Source: Streptomyces noursei
GTDB lineage: Bacteria > Actinomycetota > Actinomycetes > Streptomycetales > Streptomycetaceae
Reading direction: 5' to 3'
Assembly (NCBI RefSeq): GCF_001646665.1
Contig: NZ_LWBU01000362.1
Coordinates: 1 to 64,000 of the forward strand
DNA: 64,000 nt
Made by a program: the position numbers and the translations under genes. The notes under the pieces are model-generated. The model had not been told where the DNA came from and searched no databases. It saw nothing but the letters and a program-made list of their open reading frames with translations. Shown here piece by piece: positions 1-11,653 of the stretch. The stretch's first letter is position 1. Each line of letters starts with the position of its first letter.

Positions 1-33
1 TCCGGGCGGACGCCGATACTTCGCGGACACTCC

Positions 34-789
34 CTAGCGGACGGGGTGACCCGCCTCGCGCAGGGCTGCCTTCACCTCGGAGATCCGCAGGTCGCCGAAG
101 TGGAAGACGGACGCGGCGAGCACCGCGTCGGCGCCCGCTCCGATCGCCGGCGGGAAGTGGTCCAGGCGGCCCGCGCCACCGGAGGCGATCACCGGCACCG
201 TGACGTGCTTGCGGACGGCGGCGATCATCTCGGTGTCGTAGCCGTCCTTGGTGCCGTCCGCGTCCATCGAGTTGAGCAGGATCTCGCCCGCGCCCAGCTC
301 GGCGGCCCGGTGGGCCCACTCGACGGCGTCGATGCCGGTCCCGCGGCGGCCGCCGTGCGTGGTGACCTCGAACGTGCCCTCGGGGGTGCGGCGGGCGTCC
401 ACCGACAGGACGAGCACCTGGCGGCCGAACCGCTCGGCGATCTCCCGGATCAGCTCCGGGCGGGCGATGGCGGCCGTGTTGACGCCGACCTTGTCGGCGC
501 CGGCGCGCAGCAGCCGGTCGACGTCGTCGGCACTGCGTACGCCGCCGCCGACGGTCAGCGGGATGAAGACCTGCTCGGCGGTGCGGCGCACCACGTCGTA
601 GGTGGTCTCGCGGTCCCCGGACGAGGCGGTGATGTCGAGGAAGGTCAGCTCGTCGGCGCCCTCGGCGTCGTACAGCTTGGCCATCTCGACGGGGTCGCCC
701 GCGTCGCGGAGGTTCTGGAAGTTGACGCCCTTGACGACCCGGCCGTTGTCGACGTCCAGGCAGGGGATGACGCGTACCGCGAGGGTCAT
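34..789 (-). CDS. hisF: Imidazole glycerol phosphate synthase, cyclase subunit HisF
   Basis: HisF condenses PRFAR with ammonia supplied by HisH to give imidazole glycerol phosphate and AICAR, in the cytoplasm. The protein is 251 aa, the usual length for this (beta/alpha)8 barrel. The N-terminal [10 protein letters not shown] motif carries the first catalytic Asp, and LSVDARR near the middle carries the second. The ATG at 789 overlaps the stop of the RidA-like gene as ATGA, which fixes the start. An in-frame upstream extension runs across the neighbouring gene and is not real. It is the last his gene in the window. The synthase partner HisH lies two genes upstream in the same operon. Confidence 0.97.
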   Translation of the reverse strand: MTLAVRVIPCLDVDNGRVVKGVNFQNLRDAGDPVEMAKLYDAEGADELTFLDITASSGDRETTYDVVRRTAEQVFIPLTVGGGVRSADDVDRLLRAGADKVGVNTAAIARPELIREIAERFGRQVLVLSVDARRTPEGTFEVTTHGGRRGTGIDAVEWAHRAAELGAGEILLNSMDADGTKDGYDTEMIAAVRKHVTVPVIASGGAGRLDHFPPAIGAGADAVLAASVFHFGDLRISEVKAALREAGHPVR

Positions 790-1205
790 GACGCGGCACC
801 TCCTCGGGTGGTGTCGGCCCGGTACGCCTCGACCTCCACCTCGACGACCAGGCTCGGGTCGACGAAACCGGACACGATGATCATGGAAGCGGCGGGACGG
901 ACGCCGTCGAACAGCTCCTTGTGGGCGCGGCCGACCTCCTCCACGTCCCGGGCGTGGGTGAGGTACATCCGGGTGCGCACCACGTCGGCGGGGCCCAGTC
1001 CGAGCTGTCCCAGCGCGGCGAAGGCCACGTTGAAGGCGTTGACCGTCTGCTCGTGGGGGCCGCCGCCGGCGATCTCGCCGTCGACGATCGAGGTGCAGCC
1101 GGAGACCAGGACCAGCCCGTTGGGGAGCTCGACGGCACGGGAGTAGCCGAACTGCTCCTCCCACGGCGCGCCGGTCACCACCCGGCGTACGTCGGAGCCG
1201 GTCAT
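786..1205 (-). CDS. RidA/YjgF-family protein embedded in the his operon
   Basis: The 139-aa protein has the single-domain size and pattern of the RidA/YER057c/UK114 family, including the N-terminal [10 protein letters not shown] strand and a C-terminal block of Val/Glu strand residues. Family members deaminate reactive enamine/imine intermediates or have related roles. The substrate here cannot be read from sequence. The Arg that binds substrate in true RidA enzymes is normally in the C-terminal third; VRPAASM here is a candidate, but a strict RidA assignment is not certain. The start ATG at 1205 overlaps the priA stop (ATGA) and its own stop overlaps hisF, so it is translationally coupled on both sides. 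That context suggests a link to histidine biosynthesis. Confidence 0.88.
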   Translation of the reverse strand: MTGSDVRRVVTGAPWEEQFGYSRAVELPNGLVLVSGCTSIVDGEIAGGGPHEQTVNAFNVAFAALGQLGLGPADVVRTRMYLTHARDVEEVGRAHKELFDGVRPAASMIIVSGFVDPSLVVEVEVEAYRADTTRGGAAS

Positions 1206-1927
1206 CCGGCCACCGCCGCGAGCGCTTCCTCCAGGGTGAACGCCTTGGCGTACAGGGCCTTGCCGACGATGGCGCCCTCGACGCCGAGCGGGACGAGCCC
1301 GGACAGCGCGCGCAGGTCGTCCAGCGACGAGACGCCCCCGGAGGCGACGACCGGCTTGTCGGTGGCCGCGCAGACGTTGCGCAGGAGCTCCAGGTTCGGG
1401 CCCTGCAGCGTGCCGTCCTTGGCGATGTCGGTGACCACGTAGCGGGCGCAGCCCTCGGAGTCGAGGCGGGCCAGGGTCTCGTAGAGGTCGCCGCCGTCGC
1501 GGGTCCAGCCGCGGCCGCGCAGCGTCGTGCCGCGGACGTCCAGGCCGACCGCGATCCTGTCCCCCTGCTCGGCGATGACCTTGGCGACCCACTCGGGGGT
1601 CTCCAGGGCGGCCGTGCCCAGGTTGACGCGGGTGCAGCCGGTGGCGAGCGCGGCGGCGAGCGACGCGTCGTCCCGGATGCCGCCGGACAGTTCCACCTTG
1701 ATGTCCATGGCCCCGGCGACCTCGGAGATCAGCTCCCGGTTGTCCCCGGTGCCGAAGGCGGCGTCGAGGTCCACCAGATGAAGCCACTCGGCGCCCGCGC
1801 GCTGCCAGGCGAGGGCGGCCTCCAGCGGGGAGCCGTAGGAGGTCTCCGTGCCGGACTCGCCATGGACGAGCCGGACGGCCTGGCCGTCGCGGACGTCGAC
1901 GGCGGGGAGGAGTTCGAGCTTGCTCAT
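1202..1927 (-). CDS. priA: PriA/HisA phosphoribosyl isomerase
   Basis: This 241-aa (beta/alpha)8 barrel catalyses the ProFAR to PRFAR Amadori rearrangement. In actinobacteria without a separate trpF the same enzyme (PriA) also does the TrpF reaction; bifunctionality is inferred from lineage, not proven here. The N-terminal [10 protein letters not shown] motif gives the first catalytic Asp and VGLDVRG gives the second. The ATG at 1927 starts MSKLELLP, the expected N-terminus; a longer in-frame reading begins with an unrelated Arg/Pro-rich stretch. The stop overlaps the RidA-like start. Upstream, an 82-bp gap separates it from hisH, the only sizeable gap inside the operon. Confidence 0.96.
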   Translation of the reverse strand: MSKLELLPAVDVRDGQAVRLVHGESGTETSYGSPLEAALAWQRAGAEWLHLVDLDAAFGTGDNRELISEVAGAMDIKVELSGGIRDDASLAAALATGCTRVNLGTAALETPEWVAKVIAEQGDRIAVGLDVRGTTLRGRGWTRDGGDLYETLARLDSEGCARYVVTDIAKDGTLQGPNLELLRNVCAATDKPVVASGGVSSLDDLRALSGLVPLGVEGAIVGKALYAKAFTLEEALAAVAG

Positions 1928-2009
1928 CTCAGCGGTTCCTGGATCCTTTTGGCGGGTCGGGACGGGTCGGGGGCCGGTACGGGACGGTGCCCGCACCGGC
2001 CGGGGCGGC

Positions 2010-2660
2010 TCAGAAGGTGTCGAGCCAGTTGGTCAGCAGCTGCGCGCCGGCGTCCCCGGACTTCTCGGGGTGGAACTGGGTCGCCCACAGGGCACCGTTC
2101 TCGACGGCGGCGACGAACCGTTCGCCGTGCGTGGACCAGGTGACCCTGGGCGCGCGCATCGCGGGGTTGGCGATCTCCAGCGTCCAGTCGTGGACGGCGT
2201 AGGAGTGGACGAAGTAGAACCGGGTGTCGGCGTCCAGGCCGGCGAACAGCTCGCTGTCCTCGGGGGCCTCGACGGTGTTCCAGCCCATGTGGGGGACGAC
2301 GGGGGCCTTCAGGGGGCCGACCGTGCCGGGCCACTCGTCCAGTCCCTCGGTCTCCACGCCGTGCTCGATGCCCCGGCCGAAGAGGATCTGCATGCCGACG
2401 CAGATGCCCATGACGGGCCGGCCGCCGGAGAGCCGGCGCTCCACGATCCAGTCGCCGCGGGCCTCCTTCAGCCCGGCCATGCAGGCGGAGAAGGCGCCGA
2501 CACCGGGGACGAGGAGCCCGTCGGCGTTCATGGCCCTGTCGTAGTCGCGGGTGATCTCGACGTCGGCGCCGACGTGGGCGAGGGCCCGCTCGGCGGAGCG
2601 GACGTTGCCGAACCCGTAGTCGAAGACCACGACCTTCTTGGAGGTGTTCATCGCGCTCAT
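2010..2660 (-). CDS. hisH: Imidazole glycerol phosphate synthase, glutaminase subunit HisH
   Basis: This 216-aa class I glutamine amidotransferase supplies ammonia to HisF. The nucleophile Cys sits in [11 protein letters not shown], and the His and Glu of the triad are in [10 protein letters not shown] near the C-terminus. Two close ATG codons are possible. The one at 2660 (MSAMNTSKK) overlaps the stop of the preceding 55-aa gene as ATGA and is preferred; the one at 2651 would shorten the protein by three residues. Confidence 0.96.
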   Translation of the reverse strand: MSAMNTSKKVVVFDYGFGNVRSAERALAHVGADVEITRDYDRAMNADGLLVPGVGAFSACMAGLKEARGDWIVERRLSGGRPVMGICVGMQILFGRGIEHGVETEGLDEWPGTVGPLKAPVVPHMGWNTVEAPEDSELFAGLDADTRFYFVHSYAVHDWTLEIANPAMRAPRVTWSTHGERFVAAVENGALWATQFHPEKSGDAGAQLLTNWLDTF

Positions 2661-2820
2661 TCCCAGATTCCCTGGATCCGCATGACGCCCGCCACCAGGC
2701 ACATCGCCGAGGCGACGGCCAACAGGACGATGACGCCCCGGGGCATCCCCTGCTTGCTGAAGGAGTACACGCCTCCCGCGAGGAAGAGGCCGACCACGAT
2801 CAGGATGGTCGAAAGACCCG

Positions 2821-2824
<4 letters not shown>
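2657..2824 (-). CDS. 55-aa membrane protein between hisB and hisH
   Basis: A small gene of 55 codons begins at GTG 2824, which overlaps the hisB stop as GTGA, and ends in an ATGA overlap with hisH. The product has two hydrophobic segments, about residues 4–20 ([17 protein letters not shown]) and 30–47, joined by a short SKQGMPRG turn, and ends in QGIWE. It therefore looks like a hairpin inner-membrane protein. I do not recognise a domain. Its perfect translational coupling on both sides argues that it is a real gene made with the His enzymes. A longer reading of the frame upstream lies inside hisB and is not credible. Confidence 0.82.
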
Positions 2825-5905
<3,081 letters not shown>

Positions 5906-6008
5906 ACGCCGCAGTGGCGTCTTGTTGTCACACCTGACCGTTAGCGTTCGGTCCGTCACAGAGCGGGAAGAACAACCGTACGAAACAGGGGAAGCGGAGG
6001 GGGCGGCA

Positions 6009-7619
6009 GTGACCGAGCCGCACGACGACGATGTGCCGGCCGACCTCACCCCGTCCGAGGTGGGGATGTGGCAGGCCTTCCGGATCGGCGCCACGTACGA
6101 CCTGAGCACCGGCAACGCGATGCTGGACGACCCGTTCTCGCCCCGGGTCTGGCCGCCCGAGCGGAGCGTGCGGGCCGACAAGGTGGCGCTGTTGCTGCTG
6201 GACGGACCGCCCGCACTGGCCGGGCGGGTCTCGGCGCTGAAGCTGCGCGGGGTGCACATCACCGGCACGCTCGACCTCGCGGGCGGCACGGTCGGGCCGT
6301 ACGTGGAGCTGCACGGCTGCCGGTTCGAGAACGAGGTGGTGCTGCCGGAGTCGCGGTTCACCACGCTGCGCATGGTCAAGTGCGCGATACCGCGGCTGGA
6401 GGCGGCCCGGCTGCACACGGAGGGCGACCTGCACCTGCCGCGCTGCCGGGTGGACCGCGGCATGCGGCTGACCGACGCGCAGATCGGCACGGACCTGCTG
6501 ATCAGCCAGATCCACGTGGGCTCCGACCGGCGGGGCAGGGCGATCGTGGCCGACGGGATGTCGGTGGCGCAGGACCTGACGGCGGAGCTGATCGAGACGC
6601 AGGGGGAGTTCTCGCTGCGCGGGGCGAAGGTCGGCGTCTCGCTGAGCCTGCGCGGCAGCAGGCTGCGGGGCGCGGAGGGCCGGCGGGCGCTCAACGCGCC
6701 GCAGCTGACCGTGGAGCGGACGCTGTACCTGACGTACGCGTGGGTCAGCGACCGGACGGGGAACGCGGCGGGTGCCACACCGCCGGGCGGGCTGGCCAAC
6801 TTCAACACACCGATGCGCGGCACCCGGATTCAGCCGTTCGAGTGCCGGGGCGGGGTGCGGCTGGACGACGGCCGGTTCGGGGACGCGGTGGACTTCCACC
6901 ACGCCCGGTTCCTGCTGTCGTCGGAGCAGCGCGAGGAGCTGTCGCTGCGCCGGATCGTCACCCCCGAGCTGCGTTTCAACGGCGAGCGCCCGGAGGAGGG
7001 GCGGGTGGTGCTCAACGGCGCCAAGGTCGTGACGCTGATCGACCTGTCGACCAGCTGGCCCGGCCCCGGCGGGCTGGCGATGGGCGGTTTCGTCTACGAG
7101 AACCTCGTGCCGTACGGCCACTTCCCGCTCTCCCGCCGGCTGGAGTGGGTGGCGGCGGCGACCCCGGAGTTCGCCCCCGAGCCGTACGAGCGGCTGGCGA
7201 CGGTGCTGCGCAACAGCGGGGAGGACGCCGACGCCCGGGAGGTGCTGCTGGCCAAGCAGCGCAGGAGGCGCGAGACGCTGCCGCTGGCGGCCAAGATGTG
7301 GGGCTACCTCCAGGACTGGACGGTGGCGTACGGCTACCGGCCGGGGCGGGCGGCGCTGTGGATGGCGGTGCTGTGGGCGGCGGGGACCCTCGCCTTCTCG
7401 CGGTGCGATCCGCCGGCGATCAAGCCGGGCGAGCACCCGAACTGGAACGCGGCCCTGTACGCGCTGGACCTGCTGCTGCCGGTGATCAATCTCGGCCAGG
7501 ACGGCTACTGGCGGCTGGGGGGCGCCTGGCAGTGGACGTCGACCGTGCTCATCCTGCTGGGCTGGATCCTCGCCACCACGGTCGCAGCCGGTGCCTCCCG
7601 TCTCCTGCGGCGCAGCTGA
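6009..7619 (+). CDS. Predicted beta-helix protein with two C-terminal membrane segments
   Basis: The 536-aa protein starts at GTG 6009 (VTEPHDDD), preceded by a purine-rich AAGCGGAGGGGG stretch. Residues of about 75–370 are built of repeated short strand units of the type LxLxGxxI / LDLAGGTV / LHLPRC / LYLTYA. This resembles a right-handed beta-helix or pentapeptide-like solenoid. Two membrane segments follow near the C-terminus, around GRAALWMAVLWAAG and WTSTVLILLGWILATT, ending in an Arg-rich tail. Homologues in streptomycetes are often labelled 'membrane-associated oxidoreductase' (from memory), but I see no nucleotide-binding or redox motif that would support that name. It is divergent from hisD. 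Confidence 0.88.
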   Translation: MTEPHDDDVPADLTPSEVGMWQAFRIGATYDLSTGNAMLDDPFSPRVWPPERSVRADKVALLLLDGPPALAGRVSALKLRGVHITGTLDLAGGTVGPYVELHGCRFENEVVLPESRFTTLRMVKCAIPRLEAARLHTEGDLHLPRCRVDRGMRLTDAQIGTDLLISQIHVGSDRRGRAIVADGMSVAQDLTAELIETQGEFSLRGAKVGVSLSLRGSRLRGAEGRRALNAPQLTVERTLYLTYAWVSDRTGNAAGATPPGGLANFNTPMRGTRIQPFECRGGVRLDDGRFGDAVDFHHARFLLSSEQREELSLRRIVTPELRFNGERPEEGRVVLNGAKVVTLIDLSTSWPGPGGLAMGGFVYENLVPYGHFPLSRRLEWVAAATPEFAPEPYERLATVLRNSGEDADAREVLLAKQRRRRETLPLAAKMWGYLQDWTVAYGYRPGRAALWMAVLWAAGTLAFSRCDPPAIKPGEHPNWNAALYALDLLLPVINLGQDGYWRLGGAWQWTSTVLILLGWILATTVAAGASRLLRRS

Positions 7620-7745
7620 CACACCCGTACGCCTCTTTCTTTACGTTCTCTTGGCAATCGGGCGTGCAACCATTCCGCCCCTACCAAAGCTTCACAGCAA
7701 GGCCCCTGGCGCGGCTCCCACCTGCGGCTTTCAATGGTCCGCACC

Positions 7746-8762
7746 ATGTCTCTGCTCCGTGCCCTGCTCAGTACCGCCCGCGGGGTCCGGCACGCGCCGC
7801 ACCTCGCGGACGGGCTGGCGCCGGACCACGCGGTGCTGCTCGACGCGCCCGACGAGCGGCTCGCCCCGGCCCTGGTCGCCGCCGCGCTCGGGGACCACGA
7901 ACCGGCCGCGAAGCTGCTGGCCGCCACGCGCGGCGCCGCCGAGTGGGAGAGCCGCGACCGGTACGTCACGCGGCTGGCCGCCTTCGCGCGCGGCCGGGAC
8001 GAGTGGCTGGCGGGCTGGCTCGCGGCCACCCCGCACGATCCGGACGCGCTGCTGGTGCGCGCCGAGGTGGCGGTCCGCCGCGCGTGGGAGTCCCCGGCGC
8101 GGGCCGAGCGCCTGCTCGGGCTGCGGCCGCTGATCGAGGCGGCGGCCGAGGCCGCCCCGCGCGACCCGGTGCCGTGGCGGCTGGCGCTGGACCACGCGCG
8201 CGGCACGCACGCCTCGCACGGCGCCTTCGAGGCGTTGTGGGAGCAGGCCGTGCGCCGGGCCGCGCACCACTACGGGTGCCACGTGGCCGCCCTGAAGTAC
8301 CTGTCCGCGCAGCGGCGCGGCGCGCACCGCGAGTGCTTCGACTTCGCCGAGCAGGCCGCCGCCGACGCGCTGCCCGGGTCGCTGGTCAGGGCGCTGCCGG
8401 TGCGGGCCGCCTTCGCCCGGCTGACGGCGGGTGACGCCGGCTCGGTCCCGGAGGAGCGGATCGACGCGGCGGCGGACCTGGCGGTCGAGCTGTCCGGGCG
8501 GTACCCGGTGGCCGACCCGTGGCCGGCCGAGGTCCGCAACGTCCTGGTGTACGTGCTGGCGGGGCGGGCGCGGTGGGCGGCGGCGCTGGACCAGTTCCGG
8601 CTGATCGGCCCGTACGCGACGTCGTTCCCCTGGTCGTCGGAGAGCGAGGATCCGCTGGGCCGGTTCCTCGACGCGCGCGACGGCGTACGCCTCGAAGTGG
8701 CGTCCGCCGTCCCGTTGCGGGGACGGGCCGGACGCGGCCGTCCGGGCGGCCATTACGCTTGA
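7746..8762 (+). CDS. Hypothetical cytoplasmic protein, helical-repeat-like
   Basis: A protein of 338 aa if ATG 7746 (MSLLRALL) is used; an in-frame ATG four codons earlier at 7734 is equally possible and neither has a clear ribosome binding site. It is Ala/Arg-rich and helical, with segments such as DPDALLVRAEVAVRRAW, PVPWRLALDHARG and HVAALKYLSAQ. These remind me of DUF4034-type proteins with TPR-like helices, though that is a tentative match. No signal peptide or membrane segment is seen. The C-terminal 25 residues are Gly/Arg-rich. Its stop lies 6 bp before the LON-domain gene, so the two are probably co-transcribed. Confidence 0.75.
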   Translation: MSLLRALLSTARGVRHAPHLADGLAPDHAVLLDAPDERLAPALVAAALGDHEPAAKLLAATRGAAEWESRDRYVTRLAAFARGRDEWLAGWLAATPHDPDALLVRAEVAVRRAWESPARAERLLGLRPLIEAAAEAAPRDPVPWRLALDHARGTHASHGAFEALWEQAVRRAAHHYGCHVAALKYLSAQRRGAHRECFDFAEQAAADALPGSLVRALPVRAAFARLTAGDAGSVPEERIDAAADLAVELSGRYPVADPWPAEVRNVLVYVLAGRARWAAALDQFRLIGPYATSFPWSSESEDPLGRFLDARDGVRLEVASAVPLRGRAGRGRPGGHYA

Positions 8763-8767
8763 CCGCT

Positions 8768-9508
8768 GTGACCACCGCTCGCCTGCCACTCTTCCCGCTG
8801 AACGCGGTGCTGTTCCCGGGCCTCGTGCTGCCCCTGAACGTCTTCGAGGAGCGTTATCGCGCCATGATGCGCGAGCTGCTCAAGACCGACGAGTCGGAGC
8901 CGCGCCGCTTCGCCGTCGTGGCGATCCGCGACGGGCGTGAGGTCGCGCCCACCGCGCCCGGGCTGCCCGACCAGACGGCGCTGCCCGAGAAGGGACCGGC
9001 CGCGGGCTTCGGGCCGGACCCGGCCCAGGCGTTCCACCGGGTCGGCTGCATCGCCGACGCGGCGACGATCCGGGAACGGGAGGACGGCAGCTTCGAGGTG
9101 CTGGCGACCGGGACGACCCGGGTGAAGCTGCTGTCGGTCGACGCGACCGGACCGTATCTGACGGCGGAGCTGGAGGAGCTGGAGGAGGAGCAGGGCGACG
9201 GGGCGGGCGCGCTCGCCGAGGGAGTCCTGCGGGCGTTCCGCGCCTACCAGAAGCGGCTGGCGGGAGCGCGCGAGCGGTCCGTGACGTCGAGTCAGGAACT
9301 GCCCGACGAGCCCTCGGTGGTCTCCTACCTGGTGGCCGCGGCGGCGGTGCTGGACACCCCGGCCAAGCAGCGGCTCCTCCAGGCGCCCGACACGGCGACG
9401 CGGCTGCGCGAGGAGCTGCACCTGCTGCGGGCGGAGACGGCCGTGCTGCGGCACCTGCCGTCGTTGCCGGCGGTGGACCTGACCCGGGCGCCCACGAGCC
9501 CCAACTGA
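8768..9508 (+). CDS. LON substrate-binding-domain protein
   Basis: The 246-aa protein matches the N-terminal (substrate-binding) domain of Lon protease as a stand-alone protein. LPLFPLNAVLFPG and LNVFEERYRAMM at the N-terminus are the hallmark, with a helical C-terminal part ending in AETAVLRHLPSLPAVD. It has no AAA or protease domain, so it is not a protease itself; members of this group are thought to bind proteins, but the role is unknown. GTG 8768 is the chosen start. A TTG at 8759 overlapping the previous stop is an alternative and would add three residues. Confidence 0.9.
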   Translation: MTTARLPLFPLNAVLFPGLVLPLNVFEERYRAMMRELLKTDESEPRRFAVVAIRDGREVAPTAPGLPDQTALPEKGPAAGFGPDPAQAFHRVGCIADAATIREREDGSFEVLATGTTRVKLLSVDATGPYLTAELEELEEEQGDGAGALAEGVLRAFRAYQKRLAGARERSVTSSQELPDEPSVVSYLVAAAAVLDTPAKQRLLQAPDTATRLREELHLLRAETAVLRHLPSLPAVDLTRAPTSPN

Positions 9509-9531
9509 AGCGAGCGAGGGACGACGACCAC

Positions 9532-10035
9532 GTGGCGAAGAAGCAGAAGAAGCAGGCGGCCGGCACCCCGGCGACAGTGGCCCTGACCGCCGCGGGCACC
9601 CCCTTCACCCTGCACGCGTACGACCACGACCCCGCCTCCCCCTCGTACGGCGAGGAGGCCGCCGAGGCCCTCGGGGTCCCGGCCGACCGGGTCTTCAAGA
9701 CGCTGGTCGCGGACGTCGACGGGGAGCTGACCGTCGCGGTCGTCCCGGTCGCCGGCCAGCTGGACCTGAAGGCCCTCGCGGCGGCGGTGGGCGGCAAGCG
9801 GGCGGCGATGGCCGACCCGGCCGCGGCGGAACGCACCACGGGGTACGTCCGGGGCGGCATCTCCCCGCTGGGCCAGCGCAAGCGGCTGCGCACCGTCCTG
9901 GACGCCTCGGCGTCGGAGCACGGTACGGTCTGCGTCTCGGCGGGGCGCCGCGGCCTGGAGGTCGAGCTCGCCCCGGCGGACCTGGCGGCCCTCACCGGCG
10001 CGGTGCTGGCGCCGATCGGCCGCCGCCCCTCCTAG
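9532..10035 (+). CDS. ybaK: YbaK/EbsC-family Cys-tRNA(Pro) deacylase
   Basis: The 167-aa protein belongs to the YbaK/ProX editing superfamily, which hydrolyses cysteine mischarged on tRNA-Pro. Typical blocks are FTLHAYDHDP, ALGVPADRVFKTLVADVDG and the catalytic-lysine region, TTGYVRGGISPLGQRKRL, and a C-terminal RRGLEVELAPADL. The start GTG at 9532 gives a basic N-terminus (VAKKQKKQ), with a GAGG about 11 bp upstream. It lies 23 bp behind the LON gene and is followed by a strong hairpin. The exact tRNA specificity is family inference. Confidence 0.93.
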   Translation: MAKKQKKQAAGTPATVALTAAGTPFTLHAYDHDPASPSYGEEAAEALGVPADRVFKTLVADVDGELTVAVVPVAGQLDLKALAAAVGGKRAAMADPAAAERTTGYVRGGISPLGQRKRLRTVLDASASEHGTVCVSAGRRGLEVELAPADLAALTGAVLAPIGRRPS

Positions 10036-10042
10036 GTTCCCG

Positions 10043-10081
10043 CCCGGACGGGCCCGCCGGTCAGGGGCGGGCCCGTCCGGG
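10043..10081. terminator. Bidirectional hairpin between convergent genes
   Basis: A perfect 16-bp GC-rich stem (arms 10043–10058 and 10066–10081) encloses a 7-nt loop between the ends of the YbaK-type gene and the minus-strand membrane gene. No T-tract follows on either side. That is common for streptomycete terminators. Confidence 0.85.
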
Positions 10082-10097
10082 GCCGGGCGTCACCGTG

Positions 10098-10772
10098 TCA
10101 GGGGCGGGCGTCGTGCGGGGGCGCCGGGGTGTCGTGCGGGGGCGGCAGGGGCGGCAGGGCGTCGTCCCAGCCGGGTTCCGGGTCGCGGGGCCCGAAGAGG
10201 CCCGTGAGCGCCAGGTGGACGAGCATCGCGGCCACCGGCCACGCCAGGATCGCCCCGTGCGCCTTCAGCTCCAGCGGCGCATGGAAGGTGACGCCCGCGC
10301 CGACCGCGCGGGCGTGCTCCGCCACGTCGTGCGCCGGGCCGAGCAGGGTGCCGACGCCCCAGCCGAGGAGCGAACCGAGCAGCCCGCCGAGGGCGAGTCC
10401 GATCACGATCGCGATGCCGCCGTGCCGGTGGAACCAGAAGACCACCGCCGCGCTCAGCGCCCCGAGGCCCAGCGCGAGCAGCGTGAACGTGCCGTCGGCG
10501 CCGACCGCGTTCTCCCCCTCGGTGTCCTTGAGGAACACCGCCTTGCCGTCCGAGATCAGCGGGATGCGCGGGGCGAGCCACAGCCACAGCAGCCCGAGGG
10601 CAAGACCCGCCAGGGTCACCGCGAGCAGCACCACGAGACCCTGGCGTACCTCCGTGGCGGCGTCCGGCGTGTCGTCCGTGCCGTCGGCGCCCTTCGGGGC
10701 GGCGGGGTACGGGGGCGGCCAGGCGGGGTCCTGCGGGGACGGCCGGTGCGGCGGAGTCAGCGGTGCGGTCAC
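10098..10772 (-). CDS. Hypothetical membrane protein (DUF2567-like)
   Basis: The 224-aa protein has a Pro-rich cytoplasmic N-terminus of about 40 residues and then four hydrophobic segments: VRQGLVVLLAVTLAGLALGL, FTLLALGLGALSAAVVFW, IAIVIGLALGGLLGSLLG and ILAWPVAAMLVHLALTGLF. It ends in a Pro/Asp/His-rich tail (PPLPPPHDTPAPPHD). The pattern resembles the actinobacterial DUF2567 family, from memory and unverified. The start GTG 10772 is the first in the open frame. The region upstream is only 34 bp to the ABC-2 permease stop, so it could be the distal gene of that operon. Confidence 0.8.
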   Translation of the reverse strand: MTAPLTPPHRPSPQDPAWPPPYPAAPKGADGTDDTPDAATEVRQGLVVLLAVTLAGLALGLLWLWLAPRIPLISDGKAVFLKDTEGENAVGADGTFTLLALGLGALSAAVVFWFHRHGGIAIVIGLALGGLLGSLLGWGVGTLLGPAHDVAEHARAVGAGVTFHAPLELKAHGAILAWPVAAMLVHLALTGLFGPRDPEPGWDDALPPLPPPHDTPAPPHDARP

Positions 10773-10806
10773 CCTGCCATCGTGCCAGGCGTGTCCGGGC
10801 GGTGCC

Positions 10807-11640
10807 TCACCGGACCGCCGCCCGCCGGTACGCCCACGTCGCGACGGCCAGCGACACCACGCCGACCGCCGCGCACACCGCGAGATCGAGCCCGACGGCC
10901 GCCCAGTCGGGCCGGGCGTCGAACGTCCGGGCGAGCGCCTCCACCCCGTACGTCGAGGGCAGCAGGTCCCGCGCCCACCCGATCGGACCCGGCAGCCGGT
11001 CGGCCGGCAGCACGCCCAGCAGCAGCGCGGCCGACATGCCGAGCTGGCCCAGCAGGGTGGCGAGTTCCTGGCGCGGGGCGAGCAGCCCGAGCGCCGCGCC
11101 GAGCCCGGCGAGCGCGGCGCCCGCGAGCGGGACGACCGCCGCGAGGATCCACAGGTGGGTGAGGGGCAGCTGGAAGAGGACGGAGCCGGCCACCGCCGTC
11201 ACGATCGTGCCCGGCACCGTGAAGGACGCGTACGCGCCGGCCGCGCCGAGCACCACCGCGGCGGGCGGCACCGGCAGCGTGGCGTAGTGGTCGAGGCCGC
11301 CGCTCGCCCGCAGCTGGCCGAAGTACTGGGCGAGCAGGTTCAGCGCCACGAAGGCGACCACCAGCACCGAGGACCCGGCGACGACGGCCCGCGCCTCGGC
11401 GCCCCCGTCGACGACCCCGCGCATCAGCACCATGATCCCGACGGACTGGAACGTCGCCACGAACAGCAGCGGGATGCGGGCCACCCGGGCCCGCGACAGC
11501 TGGGCCGTGTACACCGCGGCGAGCGCCGGCAGCAGCCGGGCCCGCGGGGCGAGCGGCGCCGCGTCGCGCACGGCGGGTTCGCCGGCCTGCGCCGGGACGA
11601 CCGTGCCGGAGGCCAGGGCCTGTGCGGGCATGATGCTCAA
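10807..11640 (-). CDS. ABC-2 type transporter permease
   Basis: The permease partner of the ATPase upstream. It has about six hydrophobic segments, including LLPALAAVYTAQL, AVVAGSSVLVVAFVALNLL, LPVPPAAVVLGAAGAYASF, LWILAAVVPLAGAALAGLGAAL and a C-terminal VGLDLAVCAAVGVVSLAVA, in the ABC-2 order. The start is probably TTG 11640 (LSIMPAQ), because an AGGAG lies 6 nt before it. ATG 11631 is the alternative, with 15 nt spacing. The product is about 277 aa. The export substrate cannot be inferred. A six-codon open frame bridges the ATPase stop and this start. Confidence 0.9.
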   Translation of the reverse strand: MSIMPAQALASGTVVPAQAGEPAVRDAAPLAPRARLLPALAAVYTAQLSRARVARIPLLFVATFQSVGIMVLMRGVVDGGAEARAVVAGSSVLVVAFVALNLLAQYFGQLRASGGLDHYATLPVPPAAVVLGAAGAYASFTVPGTIVTAVAGSVLFQLPLTHLWILAAVVPLAGAALAGLGAALGLLAPRQELATLLGQLGMSAALLLGVLPADRLPGPIGWARDLLPSTYGVEALARTFDARPDWAAVGLDLAVCAAVGVVSLAVATWAYRRAAVR

Positions 11641-11653
11641 CGGATGCTCCTGT

